DNA of 64,000 nt from Linanthus parryae (GCA_023055425.1 JALGPY010000003.1:73259491-73323490); one strand, 5' to 3'. Shown: positions 10,542-22,191, counted from the stretch's first letter. The notes: generated by a model from the letters alone, not told the origin. Translations and numbers: made by a program.

Positions 10542-10832
10542 CACCATACTATGTTTGTTTTATTTGGTTACAATGGTTAAGTTTATGGTGGGACAGTGCC
10601 TATGAACGCATCCTTTCATATAATATCTCTTCAATTATCTATTGATCATTCGACCAAGGACAATTAAAAGTGCAAACGCATCAAGCAGAGCAGATAGATG
10701 TTTAGGCATGGGGCTTTAATCAATGATAGCATAGAAGCATGCACACTTAACTGATCAATAAATTTCTTATAATTTTAATTTAACCAAATAAGATTGTAGA
10801 TAATAATGTATGTCGGCTGAGTGATTCCAGAG

Positions 10833-11001
10833 TAGGGCTGTCAAAGGGCCGGGTTTGCTTTGGGTTTGGGTAAACCCGTGACAGTCATTGTTATTACTAG
10901 ACCAGGACCCAAACCCGAGTCTGAAAAGTATAAAAGTGTCCGTGCCAGAACCACTACCGTCCCGGAACCACTGTTCAAACCCAAAACCTTGAACAGCTCT
11001 A
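10833..11001. mobile_element. Possible hAT-like MITE, about 169 bp
   Basis: Left end TAGGGCTGTCAAAGG and right end (reverse complement) TAGAGCTGTTCAAGG form an imperfect inverted repeat. Plant repeats beginning TAGGGCTGTCAA are often non-autonomous hAT-type elements. I see no clean 8-bp duplication, so the call is tentative. Confidence 0.4.
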
Positions 11002-11339
11002 CAAGCTATCAAGTGCATCCAAAGTAATCTCAGAGTGTTATACGTATATTTTCAATATGTTTTATCTGTTGTGTAAAGTAACAGTACTCAATTATTTTTT
11101 GGAAAAATCGCATCGATGGTACCCATTTTTTAACATTTGTTACATTTTGGTATGGTAATACCCAAATTTTAATTTTGTTGCATTCTTGGTACCAACGTGG
11201 CAACGTCTACTAGAATGACCGTTTTACCTAAAATTTCTCTCCAATATATTGCCACTTAAATTATATTTATTTTATTTTGTTAAAAATATTTACAAAACAT
11301 TGTTAATTAGTCCAATATATTGCCACTTGATCGATGTAA
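11002..11339. other. AT-rich spacer with an 18-bp direct repeat
   Basis: TCCAATATATTGCCACTT occurs at 11240-11257 and again at 11311-11328. The second copy sits just before the point where similarity to copia LTRs starts. A GGTACC-containing part (about 11118-11195) resembles dispersed plant repeats. No gene seen. Confidence 0.5.
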
Positions 11340-12218
11340 TTGTTATTTAGTCCTACTAATTAACATCCATATCTAGTCTAATCCTTTTGGTGTGTAACCC
11401 TATAGGTTCCTATTTAAGTTGGTAGTAACAATTACAAACATTGAGCGGTGTCTAGCAACACATCAATGCCACCCAACTAATAGAAATAGTCAGTGATTTG
11501 ACAAACCTTGTGCTCAATGTTACCGTGTTGTATATGTCCCTTTGTCACCATATCCGGATTGGACACAAGACATAAATGTCACACTCGTTTAACCAATCCA
11601 TAGTTTCTCGATCCTGGGAATAGACTTATCTGTACAGATAACAACGCGATCACATATTGTTTTATTTGAGTCTGTCTAGACATTCCATAAGCACTACCCC
11701 TCGAGTGGCCCATTGGATATTTGCTCCCATTATGTGGGACGGGAAAATCCTATCTACATCACTACCATATCTCTGCTTGCTTCCTATCATGTCTGATTTT
11801 CATCTTTATAGTTACCCAGTTACGGAGTAATGTTTAATGATATCAAAACATGATATTACTAGAGTATGTAGTGACTTCAAGTCTAAGGGCTACAACACCA
11901 TCGTCACTACGAGAAGCACTTGTGATATTAACATAGTTTATATGTTGCCTTCTCGTGGCAGGTCAATCCAATATACCATTACTCCTAATGCATACCCATG
12001 TGTTAGAATTGATATCTCTATATCAATCAACCCACATACTAGTGTCCATACATATTAATTGTCATATTGATCAATATACTCGACTAGGGACATTTAATAT
12101 AAACAACAATTGTAATCTTAGAACTTCATTATATTAAATATCTCCATAAATAATAAATGAATAATCTAGCCGAAAACAATGTTCATACTAAATATAAGAT
12201 TGTCTCTAGGGCATCTAC
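11340..12218 (-). repeat. Copia A 3' LTR, main part (truncated, then split)
   Basis: It reads on the minus strand like the LTR at 59230-60650: shared ATTAGACTAGATATNGATG and AACCTATAGGGTTACACAC-type blocks, then GATGCCCTAGAGACAATC. The minus-strand 3' part (U5 side) is missing left of about 11340. Its first bases are displaced: TATTGGA at 29814-29820 completes the LTR start once the Copia B insertion and one TCTAC copy are removed. Followed logically by the PPT at 29821 and RNase H at 29845 on. Confidence 0.75.
12214..12218. other. TSD of Copia B, left copy (TCTAC)
   Basis: TCTAC directly precedes the LTR start TGTAGGATTTT at 12219. The same five bases directly follow the other LTR end at 29809-29813. 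Confidence 0.88.
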
Positions 12219-12983
12219 TGTAGGATTTTGTAACGGATTAGCAGTGGAAAAACAATAACAATGATCCGCACAAGACCCTCCAAGGATCACAGGAAGAGAC
12301 ATCATAATGATAGTGCAGGTTTTAGCAACATTTACCTTGTTTGTCTCCTGTGATGACTTCAAATGCAAACTATTGTTTCCGTCTATATAGCTAGTCCACA
12401 CCTAGGATCGAAAACTAGATTCCTCCACGTCTTGTGCTAGAAACTGGTGGAAGAAGGTAGAAGAAGAATCACAAAATGGAGACCAAAAGAGGCTCGGTCT
12501 CTTTTTGGCCGACGGGTAGAGGGGGAACGGACGGGTCTAGGCTTGGTCTAGGCTTGTCTGCTTTCTCTTTTTCCTTTGTTCTCTCTCACTCAAAGTTTGT
12601 TATGAGCATTGGTGAGAAAAATAAGCTAGGAGTGTCATTTATATAGTCCAACAACTCCTTGTTAACTACATAAAGGCCCCTGTCATAATCCCGTCCATGC
12701 ACAGATTAGTCCAACTGGCAAATTAGTCCTACTAAGTTCTCAAGTAGGTGCGTATTGATCCTTTTATTTAATTAATCATATTAATTAATTCCTAAGTCTA
12801 GTTTAACCCATACGGCGTGTGACCCCATATGTGTCTACTTAGTTGGTAGTAACGATTACTAACATGGAGAGGTGTCTGGCAACACATCCATGCCACCAAA
12901 CTAATATAAATAGTCATTACTTTGACAAACCTTGTGCAAGTATTGTCTCATGCCTTTGTCTCTATATCCGGATTGGACACGAG
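12219..12983 (-). repeat. Copia B 3' LTR, U5-side half
   Basis: Plus strand begins TGTAGGATTTTGTAACGGAT and matches 28392 on nearly base for base, including GATCCGCACAAGACCCTCCA. It stops at GGACACGAG, where the Athila-like element enters, and resumes at 22192. A TATATAA-like promoter core on the minus strand lies near 12640. Confidence 0.88.
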
Positions 12984-14602
12984 TGACGTGATTGCTTAAC
13001 GCTATGCGCAAGTGCACGATAAAGTAATATAGGGGTGGTATTTCGACCCCACGAGGACAGACTCGAGACTATTTAATTAGTTACTTAATTTATCGTACGG
13101 TAGAGGAGGAAATATTTGATTGATTTAAGAATTGAAATAACAACTAAGCTAATTATTTTTGTATTTTTTTTTAAAATTTTAATCAAATAGATATGGAGAA
13201 ACTAGGCGATCTCTAGATCACCTAGGGCTGTAGAAGATTTCCGGTTCAGCTATGTAACACGTTAATCATATTCTAGTTCAGCCGGGTAATTGCACTGAGA
13301 CTCTCCTGTCGGTCTAATGTCATTCTACTTCTCGGTTCACTACAATCTCCTCTTGGTCTCATGTTGTCTACCTGTCCGTTCTAGCAGGTTATCCACTGGT
13401 ACGATAACAAGTCCTGTTGGCCCACCGTTTCATGGAATAGCTAAATAATTCTACCGAATCTAGCCACACTAGGCCAATCCTAACACTTCTCCTCTCCGTC
13501 GCGGTGATTCGGGATTGTTATTCACGTCTCATCCTAGCTAGTTAGAATCACTCTCGCGCCTTCACTAGATAAGTAGTATTTCCGGGTCATGACTCCTTCA
13601 ACACTAAGAATTAAGTGTAGCACGTGAACAATTGACAAGAATGAAATCAACATTAAGCGAGATTTAATCCACGAAGAACCCTAGTTTTCATGAATGTCGG
13701 TATCCTAATCTAACCGTGTCAATAGACAAGATTCGATAACAAGTTCAAGAAACTAGCATTCAATTGAAGAATCAAATTCAAACGCATGAAACAAAGTCTG
13801 AAATCCGGAAATTAATCATCTACATGAAACCCTAGGCTTTAATAGAGATGCCTAGCAAATTGTCTAGAAAATCGAAATCAACCAAACAAGACTTACAAGT
13901 TTCTCCATAAAAGATTTGAAAAGAAGAAGAAGATGAAACCCTAGATCTTCAATGGAGGAGCTTTAGTTCTTTGTAGTCTCCGTCTTCTCCTCTTGCGCGA
14001 GTCCCCTCTCTCCTTCTCTTTTTCAAGTTCCTCCCCTTTTATTTTTTGTCTAGGGTGTATTAATTAATCCCCCAAAGAGTGTTAATTAATAACCCTAAAA
14101 TCTGTCTTTTTTTCGTGCGTGTAATGGAACTTCCTTCTGGTCGCACGACCAGGATTTTCTTGTCCTGCGAACAGCTTCTGATCGTGCGACCAGACCCCCT
14201 GGTCGTGAGTTACAGTTAGTTTCTCAAGTTTCTGGTCGCAAGACCAGAAAATCCTGGTCCTGCGACCTCCTAGGTATTTTTTTTTTCTTTTCGGCCTTCT
14301 TGAGATATTGTTCGACTTCATATTTCTCAAGCTTACGCATATATTCCAAAGTTCGTTTCTCCTCTCGTTTTGATCCATGAGCTCCGTTTCCTGTCAAACA
14401 CAACACGAAAACACCCCGTGCAATCAAAAGTGACAAAATAAATTTAAATAACGCGAGAAACGCCCGAATTTACAAATTAATGCTCAAAGCTTAACTCCTA
14501 CGTTTTCTCTATATTCATAGTGTTAAAACAATATAATCAACCCAGAAAGCACGCAAAAGATATAAAACGTGCGAGAAATATAACTCTAACAGAGAGTTAT
14601 CA
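12984..14602 (-). repeat. 3' LTR of the non-autonomous Athila-like element
   Basis: Plus strand starts TGACGTGATTGC and ends GAGAGTTATCA, 1,619 bp. It is closely similar to 20534-22191 throughout, including the palindromic CTGGTCG cluster near 14130-14270 and the long AACATTAAGCGAGAT block. The two LTRs differ by scattered substitutions and small indels, for example GAA repeat length. Confidence 0.9.
14130..14272. repeat. Cluster of CTGGTCG/CGACCAG palindromes in the LTR
   Basis: Several short dyads occur in 140 bp: GGTCGCACGACC, GATCGTGCGACCAG, CTGGTCGTGAG, CTGGTCGCAAGACCAG and CTGGTCCTGCGACC. The corresponding part of the partner LTR (about 21705-21840) keeps the cluster. Confidence 0.7.
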
Positions 14603-14616
14603 AATCCCCCGCACTA
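14603..14616 (-). other. Polypurine tract of the non-autonomous Athila-like element
   Basis: Minus strand reads TAGTGCGGGGGATT directly before the LTR start TGATAACTC. This fixes 12984-14602 as the 3' LTR. Confidence 0.75.
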
Positions 14617-14790
14617 CCTTTTTGCGCGTCCTGAGCAAAATCAAACATTACACAAAGTTTTTAATCCACAAAATTGCATAAAACTTTACTAGCCATGTGA
14701 CACAAACAACTCACACACACATTGTAATCTACATGACTATAAACAATGCAAGAATTGAAACAACGTATTTTATTTTCTTTTTAGAACTTC

Positions 14791-16045
14791 TGACATATAA
14801 CCCCCTTGTAGTATTGGTTTTTTGACACTCTGATACATGCAGTATGCATTTTTCCACTTATCTACTATGCAGTATTCAATTTACTGATATTGAGCCCCAA
14901 TTGACTAACACCGTTAATTAATTCCGTTCTTTAAAAAAAAATCATCATAAATGACTAGCATTTTAGTCTTTTCAAACCTAAAAGGAGGGTAGTATTGTCT
15001 TCTATCATTTATTTATCTTTTTCTTCTTTTTTGTCAAAATTCTTTCTTCTTCGTCTCATTCCTATTCCTCTTCCATGACCACCACAAACACAACACCGGT
15101 GCGGCTACGCCGAACCCAAACGAAGAAACTACCATCAGTCTTCTCTTTCTTTTCTCCGACCCGAGACAACACAGGTGCCGAGCAATTTCTTCTTCCCCCA
15201 ATCCCGCCACCGCGACAAACCATCTCGCTCTCCTTCTCTATTCTCTCTCTCTCTCTCTCTCTCTCTCAATCTCTCCTTCTCTGCACCGAAACCCTCGAAC
15301 CCACCCATTAAAGCAGGCAATGGGTCTCGATATGGGTTAACTTTCAGGGTTTTCCCTCTTTTCTAGTTCTCTCTTTCTCTCTCTCAATTTCTGGGTTGGG
15401 GGGGGGGTTGATGGGTCTCAGATCTGGTGTGGGTGTTTGGTGGTGATTAGTTCGATGGAGGTGGTGGTGGTTGTTGGGGTATTTGGTTCTGGTTGTTGGT
15501 TCGCTGGTGGAGGTGGAGGAGGCTGTGGTGGTGTTGATGTGGTTGTGGTTGTATTGGTGGCTGTGGTGGTGGTGGTTGTTGAAGCTCTCAAATTCTTGCT
15601 GGACTGTGAGGATTTGGAAATTATGGTGATGTAGATGAATTGTGTGCTTGAGATTGGGTATATTATGAAAGGAAACAAGTCATTACGATGTTTGAAGGAG
15701 GATTTGATAATGAAATTGGGGGAGTTAAGAGAGGTCTGAGTTGGGTAAGGACTTGATTGAGTTGGGAAATCGCAGGGTGATGGAGACAATAAGATGGAGA
15801 AGGCTACGAGAAAAGATGAAGAAAATGAAGATGTAAGAAGAAAATTAAAGGGGCAAAAGAAAAATAAAAACATAGAGACTAAAATTACCTTCACTTGATC
15901 AATACTTAACGGAATTAATTAACGGTGTTAGTCAATTGGAGCTCAATGTCAATAAACTGAATACTGCAGAGTAGATAAGTGGAAAAGTGCATACTGCATG
16001 TACCAAAGTGTCAGGAAACTAATACTGCAAGGGGGTTATATGTCA
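14791..16045. mobile_element. DNA element with 138-bp terminal inverted repeats (MULE-like)
   Basis: The left end 14791-14928 (TGACATATAACCCCCTTG...) and right end 15908-16045 are inverted copies over 138 bp, with close to 90% identity by eye; both arms keep CTAACACCGTTAATTAATTC. Long inverted repeats and lack of a transposase fit a non-autonomous Mutator-like element. The 9-bp flanks do not match clearly, so the superfamily is an inference. The interior resembles a plant 5' UTR: CT-rich tracts, (CT)n at 15246-15268, a C/T-rich leader, then a GGT/GTT-rich part (15440-15590). Confidence 0.7.
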
Positions 16046-16628
16046 AAAATTCTTCTTTTTATTAAGAGACGGGCAATCTCGCTATCACTAACCAAAATAA
16101 TCAAGTTCTCACAAATCTCTTTTGCAATTCAAACAACCGCAACAAGGAATTGAAAATACGATGACCCTGCGCACAAGCTCACTAAGGAGTCCCCAAACAT
16201 GTACCAAACTCAATCCAAGATCCGGGCACGTCCTTTAGCTCAGATGGTCCAGGAATCCGTAGTCCTAAAATAGTCTTTCGTCGCCAAGTCATATGAGGTT
16301 TTCAGAACCTCTTAGCTGTTATTGCAGTGAATGAAAACTGTCCCAGTGACGGGAGACACAACTCCGTGTAATACGGATTTACTTTAATTTTCCGTAGATA
16401 CTCTAATTGGATTGAATCCAAATTCCCCGCGCGAACGGGGGCACATTAGGCTCTTCAACGTATCTAGTCCAAGAGAATATTTTGATTTGTTTTTCATTCT
16501 CTTTCAATTTATTTCAGCCGTGCATTTAGAGATAATAAGTGTGGGATTTTTCGGTTAGCTCTTGAAACCGCCTTAAGGGATGGTGGTGTACACTCCCTAA
16601 CTTCACTTAGGCTAGAGAAATGTACCAC
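16046..16628. other. Internal DNA of the non-autonomous Athila-like element
   Basis: No coding frame of note. It belongs to the 3' untranslated part of the element (minus strand), between the two inserts. The last five bases ACCAC are one TSD of the solo LTR. Confidence 0.5.
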
Positions 16629-18187
16629 TGACAAGTATTCTTACGTGTGTACGCAAGTGCACGGTTGAGTAATAAAGTGTGAATATTTTTAATACTCGGG
16701 TTGTCGAATCCCAGACGACAAGCTCGTAACAAGCTTTAACCAGCTAATTAGTTGAGTTTACTAAGTAACCGGTAAAAAGTGTTGAGAATTGTGAGGTTGC
16801 CACCCCCAAACAAGTGGCTGTATGTAACGACTGAAATAGTAGAAAAGTGAATTAAGAAGTTGTTCTTAATAAATTTTGGAGAAACTAGGCGATCTATGGA
16901 TCACCTAGGGTTGCTAGACAATTCCGGATACTGTATTGAAATACGCTAATCCTAATTCAGTTATGCCAGGTAACTAGTCACTACGATCTTCTCTCGATCT
17001 CATGCAGTCCTACGTCACGGTCTACTACAGGTCCTGTCGGTCCACTGTCGTCTACCAAATGGTCTATCCTATTCAAATCACCTCTCAGTCTCATTGATTA
17101 TGGATTGTGATCATGTTCTCTATCACACTAAGTTAGGTCTCTCTCGAGCACCCCACCTAATTACTAGCAATTCCGGGCAGCTACTCCATTGTTCCTAAGG
17201 ATTAAGCATAGAACATGAACAATAACTAAACTAAATTAAACGTTAAGTAAGATAACATAATCATGAAGAAAACTCATTCTCTAATGGCCATTCATCTCAT
17301 AAATAGAGTGTGTCAATAACCCTAGTTCAACAATACACCAAAAGATGTGAAGAATCGTCACAATCATGAATCCAAAACATGTATCAATCTCAATAATTCG
17401 GAAAAGATGAGTCTAACATAACCCTAGGCTCTCCATAGAGCCTATAAAAGAATCTAGCTGCTCATAACCATGAAAAGATGCACAAGTTTCTCCATAGATG
17501 ATGAAAGAGAAGAGAAGAAGTGATCAAACGGTGAAATCGCCGAAGAGTAGACGAATCCGGGCAATCCCCAAGCTCCAAGATGCTCTCCAATGGTGTCCCG
17601 TTGCTCTCCTCCTTTTTCTGGACTCCCACTATGCCTGAATCATCTATTTTCCGTCCCCAGGTCATTTTTTAGTCATAACCCGTCACAAGTCTTCAGTAAT
17701 TGCACAATAGCCCCCTGAAATCTGCTCCTGACTTCGCCGAGCCATATCTTCTTCGTCCGAACTCGGATTTAGCACCGTGACCTACAGTTGGAAAGCTCTC
17801 GGATTCTACTTTCATTTGGAACCATTCTCACTCCAAAATTATTTGTATAACTCCATCTAGGATCAAAATAGTGTAGAGTGGTCATCCAAGCTCCTCCAAT
17901 TCGGCTTCTCTTGACTCCACTTGAGCTCCCGTTGTTTCCGAAGTTCGTCCTATGCCTCCTATCAACAGATTAGCATCCGTCCCTGCCAAAACAACATGAA
18001 CAAACATACCAAGCGATTATATTTGACAAATAACAATGAAATATGCATAGAAAACGCCCGGACTAACAATATAGCACATGGTAGCAACAAGTGATAAAAC
18101 GACCTTTATTCTCTAAAATTAGGCTCAAATCACTCGTGATAATGTGGTAAAATGGAGATAATAGATAGCTTCTAAAAGGCGCTATCA
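16629..18187 (-). repeat. Solo Athila-like LTR with TSD ACCAC
   Basis: Plus strand TGACAAGTATTCTTACG to GGCGCTATCA, 1,559 bp, flanked by ACCAC at 16624-16628 and 18188-18192. It shares the Athila-like LTR landmarks but is a different subfamily from the host element: TGATAGCGCC start rather than TGATAACTCTC. The same subfamily start appears at 50229. No internal region remains, so the element was reduced by LTR-LTR recombination after insertion. Confidence 0.88.
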
Positions 18188-18192
18188 ACCAC

Positions 18193-19942
18193 ATAGAACG
18201 GACTCTACATGAAGGTCCACCCCAGATTTACAAGAGGCCACAAGTTTCCACTCGAAAACAGACTATTCAACTCCTTAGGACTAAATCCTCCTAGCACAAT
18301 AAAGGAACTAAAGGTATGCCCTCGTCTTCTTTCCACTTTTGCCTGAATACCCGGGACTTCCTTCCCTGAAACTTGTGCGCAAGATACTGAAAATTAAGGT
18401 TTTCCCCACTACGGTGCTTCCTATTCATTGAGACTCTTTAATTGATCTCTCTCTGGTTTCAAGCTTCATCAATTGCCCAACTCAAAATATTTATTTTTTA
18501 TGGATTTTCGTTGTTTTCTCTATTTTTTTCTTTTCTCATATTTTTCTAAACTCTATATGCTTTTGGCCAACTCGATAATCACAACGATTGGGTAGGGGAA
18601 TCGATAAAGTAAAAGTGCTAAACAATGCAGAAATTTTAAACTATCACAATACGACACTGTATCAAACATTCTACACTAACCAGACGTGCTACACAATATC
18701 ACACAACTACATGTAACTGGCGATGCATAACTGACATGGCTAGCAAAATTGTACACAGACCCCCCACACTTAAGCGTTTCGTTGTCCTCGAGGAATTTAG
18801 AGATATAATTAGAGTACTCATCGCTTAAATGTGTTGGCGCTGGATCTACACAATTATCGCTCAAAACGTAGAACAGAGAGAGTTAGAGGTACCTGGGATG
18901 CCCGGACTACATGCGCACCGTTGCCGCGAAACTGCAACAAGAAGGGGTCTTGTGGACTGTTGACAGTTTGCAGAAAAGTCTCACCTTGCATCCGGATTCC
19001 GATGCGCCTACTCAACATTCTATCGCACGCATCAAGAAGGGGAACCCGGAGCGTCACACTGATTGGAAGAATTAACACTACTCTCTCTCACCCCTCAAAA
19101 TCATATATGGAGAACTAAAAGAAAAAAACACAAATAAATAGCATCCTACTCTATATTGGGTTGCCTCCCAAGCAGCGCTTGTTTAAGGGTCGACGGCCCG
19201 ACCGGGTTACCTCAACCGAAAAGGATGGTGGAGGATGCTTTATCCCTCCACTTCTTCTTCCTCCACCATCTCTTTTCAATGAACTTTTTCCCCTGAGCAC
19301 CCATGTGGTCTGAAGATGGTGGATAGTTGTGGAAGCTGACTCCTTTCATTTTGCATTTGATCTTCTTCATAAACTTCCACCAAGTACCACTGGGCTCAAA
19401 TGAATATATGGCCATAAAATCATCCCACTAATACATCATCTGTGCTAGATGCTCTTCACTCGACACATGCAATTCATCCACACCCGCACACTTGTTTGTT
19501 TTCAACTCCTTGACTATGGCGTTTGTATCATCAATATAATAGCTAATATGACACGAAATTGAAAACTTCTCATGATGCTCTTACCTATAAGAATCTCCAT
19601 ACACAAGTCTTTCCAACTCATCACAGACTTGATTAACATGAGATATGGAGAATTCTTCAAAATTATGAGTAAGGGCTTTTACCTCAACCGATATGGGCAC
19701 AAGTGCTTCATCAGCTTCATCATCAGCACACAATAGGCTTCCAATGTCGGTTTCTTCCCATTCATGCTAAGGAAGTGAGGGCTCTTGGAGTTTTGGCTGG
19801 CAATATGGAAGGTCCTCCCATCTTGGGCACACAGATCCACCGTATTCTGAATCAGAGTCTGCGTCCTCATACATGGCAGAGTCCCCCAATGGTTCTTGGA
19901 CACTGAAGTCTTCGCTCGGATCAAGTATCTCTTCTTTTATTT
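18193..19942 (-). other. Degenerate internal region of the Athila-like element
   Basis: It contains Athila landmarks on the minus strand: TTAAGTGTGGGGGGTCT (about 18755-18776, following FLEDNETLKCGG) and GCTGCTTGGGAGGCAACCC (about 19157-19175), both recurrent in plant Athila internal regions. Frames here are short and broken. No pol domain was found. Confidence 0.55.
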
Positions 19943-20432
19943 ATGGCGGCGATGGTGAAGGTTCAATTTTTGGCTCACTGTCATATGGCAAGGTCACTTC
20001 TTGTGGCTCTTGAATACTTGATTCCCCTGCTGTTGACAGTTTCTCTAGTCGTTCCTTTATCATCTCCATCATCTCCCTCACGTATTCCATACCTATGGTT
20101 GAATCCTCTTGTGGCACTTGTCAAGCTATGGACAAAATCTTTGTGCACACTTGGATGTCCTCCATAATATTGTGTCGTTCTGTCATACTCGATGATGAAT
20201 CCTCCTGGTGCTGATGAAGATGGGGTGCATGAACTCGGCACAGGTCTCTGTTTTCATGATAAATTCCGCATCGATAGAACCAAACTATGCATGCGTCCTC
20301 TTCTTCATGGTGACCCCTGCAATAGAAACAGTAGGGGGAACCCGAATAACAGTCTTCGCTCCACATGCTTAGTATAATCTCCTGCTTCCCGTGTTCCTGA
20401 GAAAACAAACTCACAAGACACCCGTGAAGCAC
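19943..20432 (-). pseudogene. Small gag-region frame with Cys/His spacing
   Basis: The frame opening near 20432 includes CFYCRGHHEEEDACIVW then RCGIYHENRDLC, a pair of C-x2-C/H-x2-H-like clusters reminiscent of short zinc knuckles. A second frame at about 20091-19943 reads MEYVREMMEMIKERLEKL and ends in a Pro-rich tail (EPSPSPP), likely the shifted C-terminal part. The position just inside the primer site is where gag belongs. There is no match to a full gag domain, so it may be a reduced gag or a spare small protein of a non-autonomous family. Confidence 0.4.
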
Positions 20433-20510
20433 AAAGATAGAAAAGAAAATAATATAAAACTAAAATATAAGTACTCTAAACTAACTCCTAACCAAATAAT
20501 CTACATCTGT

Positions 20511-20527
20511 CCCCGGCAACGGCGTCA
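20511..20527 (-). other. Primer-binding site, tRNA-Asp type with one change
   Basis: Plus strand CCCCGGCAACGGCGTCA differs from the tRNA-Asp 3' end at one base (T for C). It lies next to the LTR start at 20534. Confidence 0.8.
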
Positions 20528-20533
20528 AAAACT

Positions 20534-22191
20534 TGACGCGATTTCTTAACGCGTATGCGCAAGTGCACGGTCAAGAAATATAGGGGTGGTATTTCAACCC
20601 CGAGTTATCGATCCCACGAGGACACACTCGACAATATTTAATTAGTTAATTTATAGTACGGTAGAGGAGGAAAGATTTGATTGATTTAAGAATTGAAATA
20701 ACAACTAAGCTATTTATTTTTTTATTTTTTAATTTCAATAAAATAGATATGGAGAAACTAGGCGATCTCAGGATCACCAAGGGCTGTAGACGATTTTCGG
20801 TTCAGCTACGTAAAACATTAATCCAATTCTAGTTCATCCGGGTAATTTTACTGACACTCTCCTGTCGGTCTCATGTCATTCTACTTCTCGGTTGACTACA
20901 ATCTCCTCTCGGTCTCATGTTGTCTACCGGTCCGTTCTAGCAGGTCATCCACAGGTATGATAACGGGTCCTGTCGGCCCACTATTTCACGGAACAGCTAA
21001 ATAATCCTACCGAATCTACCCACACTAGGCCAATCCTAACGCTTCTCCTCTCAGCCGCAGTTATTCGGGATAGTTATTCACATCTCATCCTAGCTAGTTA
21101 GAATCACTGTCGCGCATTCGCTAGCTAAGTATTATTTCCGGGTCATGACTCCTTCAACACTAAGAATTAAGTATAGCACGTGAACAATTGACAAGAATGA
21201 AATCAACATTAAGCGAGATATAATCCACGAAGAACCCTAGTTTTCATGAATGTCAATATCCTAATCTAGCTGTGTCAATAGACCAGATTCAATAACAAGT
21301 TCAAGAAACTAGCGTTCAATTGAAGAATCAAATCCAAACGCATGAAACACAGTCAGAATTCCGGAAATTAATCATCTACATGAAACTCTATGCTCTCATA
21401 GAGATGCCTAGCAAAACTTCTAGCTAATCGAAATCAACCAAACAAAACTTAAAAGTTTCTCCATACAAGATTTGAAAGAAGAAGAAGAAGAAGAAGAAGA
21501 TGAAACCCTAGATCTTCAATGGAGGAGCTTCAGTTCTTTGTAGTCTCCGTCTTCTCCTCTTGTGTGAGTCCCCACCCTCCCTCTCTTTTTCACGTTCCTC
21601 CCCTTTTATTTTTGGTCGAGGGTGTATTAATTAATCCCCCAAAGAGTGCTAATTAATAACCCTAAAATATGTCTTTTTTTTTCGTGCGTGTGCTGGAACT
21701 TCCTTCTAGTCGCACAACAAGGATTTTCTGGTCCTGAGACCAGCTTCTGCTCATGCGACCAGACCCCCTGGTCGTGAGTTAGAGTTAGTTTCTCAAGTTT
21801 CTGGTCGCAGGACCAGAAAATCCTGGTCCTGCGACCTCCTGGATATTTTTTATTTATTTATTTATTTATTTTTTTATTTCCGGCCTTCTTGAGAAACTGT
21901 TCGGCTTCATCTTTCTCAAGCTTACACATATGTTCCGAAGTTCGTTTCTCCTATCCTTTTGATCCATGAGCTCCGTTTCCTGTCAAGCACAACACGAAAA
22001 CACCCCGTGCAATCAAAAGTGACAAAATGAATGTAAATAACGCGAGAAACGCCCGAGTTTACAAATTAATGCTCAAAGCTAAACTCCTACGTTTCTCTCC
22101 ATTCATAGTGTAAAACCAATATAATCAACCCGGAAAGCACGTAAAACGATATAAAATATGCGAGAAATATAACTCTAACTGAGAGTTATCA
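20534..22191 (-). repeat. 5' LTR of the non-autonomous Athila-like element
   Basis: Plus strand TGACGCGATTTC to GAGAGTTATCA, 1,658 bp. Partner of 12984-14602. It holds a longer GAA run (about 21479-21501) and a (TTTA)n run (about 21848-21873). Confidence 0.9.

Larger units (their letters stand above)
12984..22191 (-). mobile_element. Non-autonomous Athila-like LTR element, 9.2 kb with inserts
   Basis: Flanked by ACGAG at 12979-12983 and 22192-22196. LTRs are at 12984-14602 and 20534-22191, with a primer site beside the right LTR and a polypurine tract beside the left one, so it reads on the minus strand. The inside (14603-20533) shows no protease, RT, RNase H or integrase, only a small Cys/His-containing gag-region frame, so movement would need proteins from a partner. 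Two later insertions lie inside (14791-16045 and 16629-18187). Confidence 0.85.

Noticed and set aside
12183..12401. 72-codon minus-strand frame across the LTR-LTR junction
   Set aside because: It spans the insertion boundary at 12219, so it joins unrelated sequences by chance.
15418..15894. 158-codon minus-strand frame with Thr/Pro runs
   Set aside because: Translation of GGT/GTT-type simple sequence inside the long-inverted-repeat element; no domain.
19679..19924. 81-codon minus-strand frame and the overlapping plus-strand frame in the Athila-like interior
   Set aside because: Overlapping frames on both strands, no domain, in a degenerate internal region.
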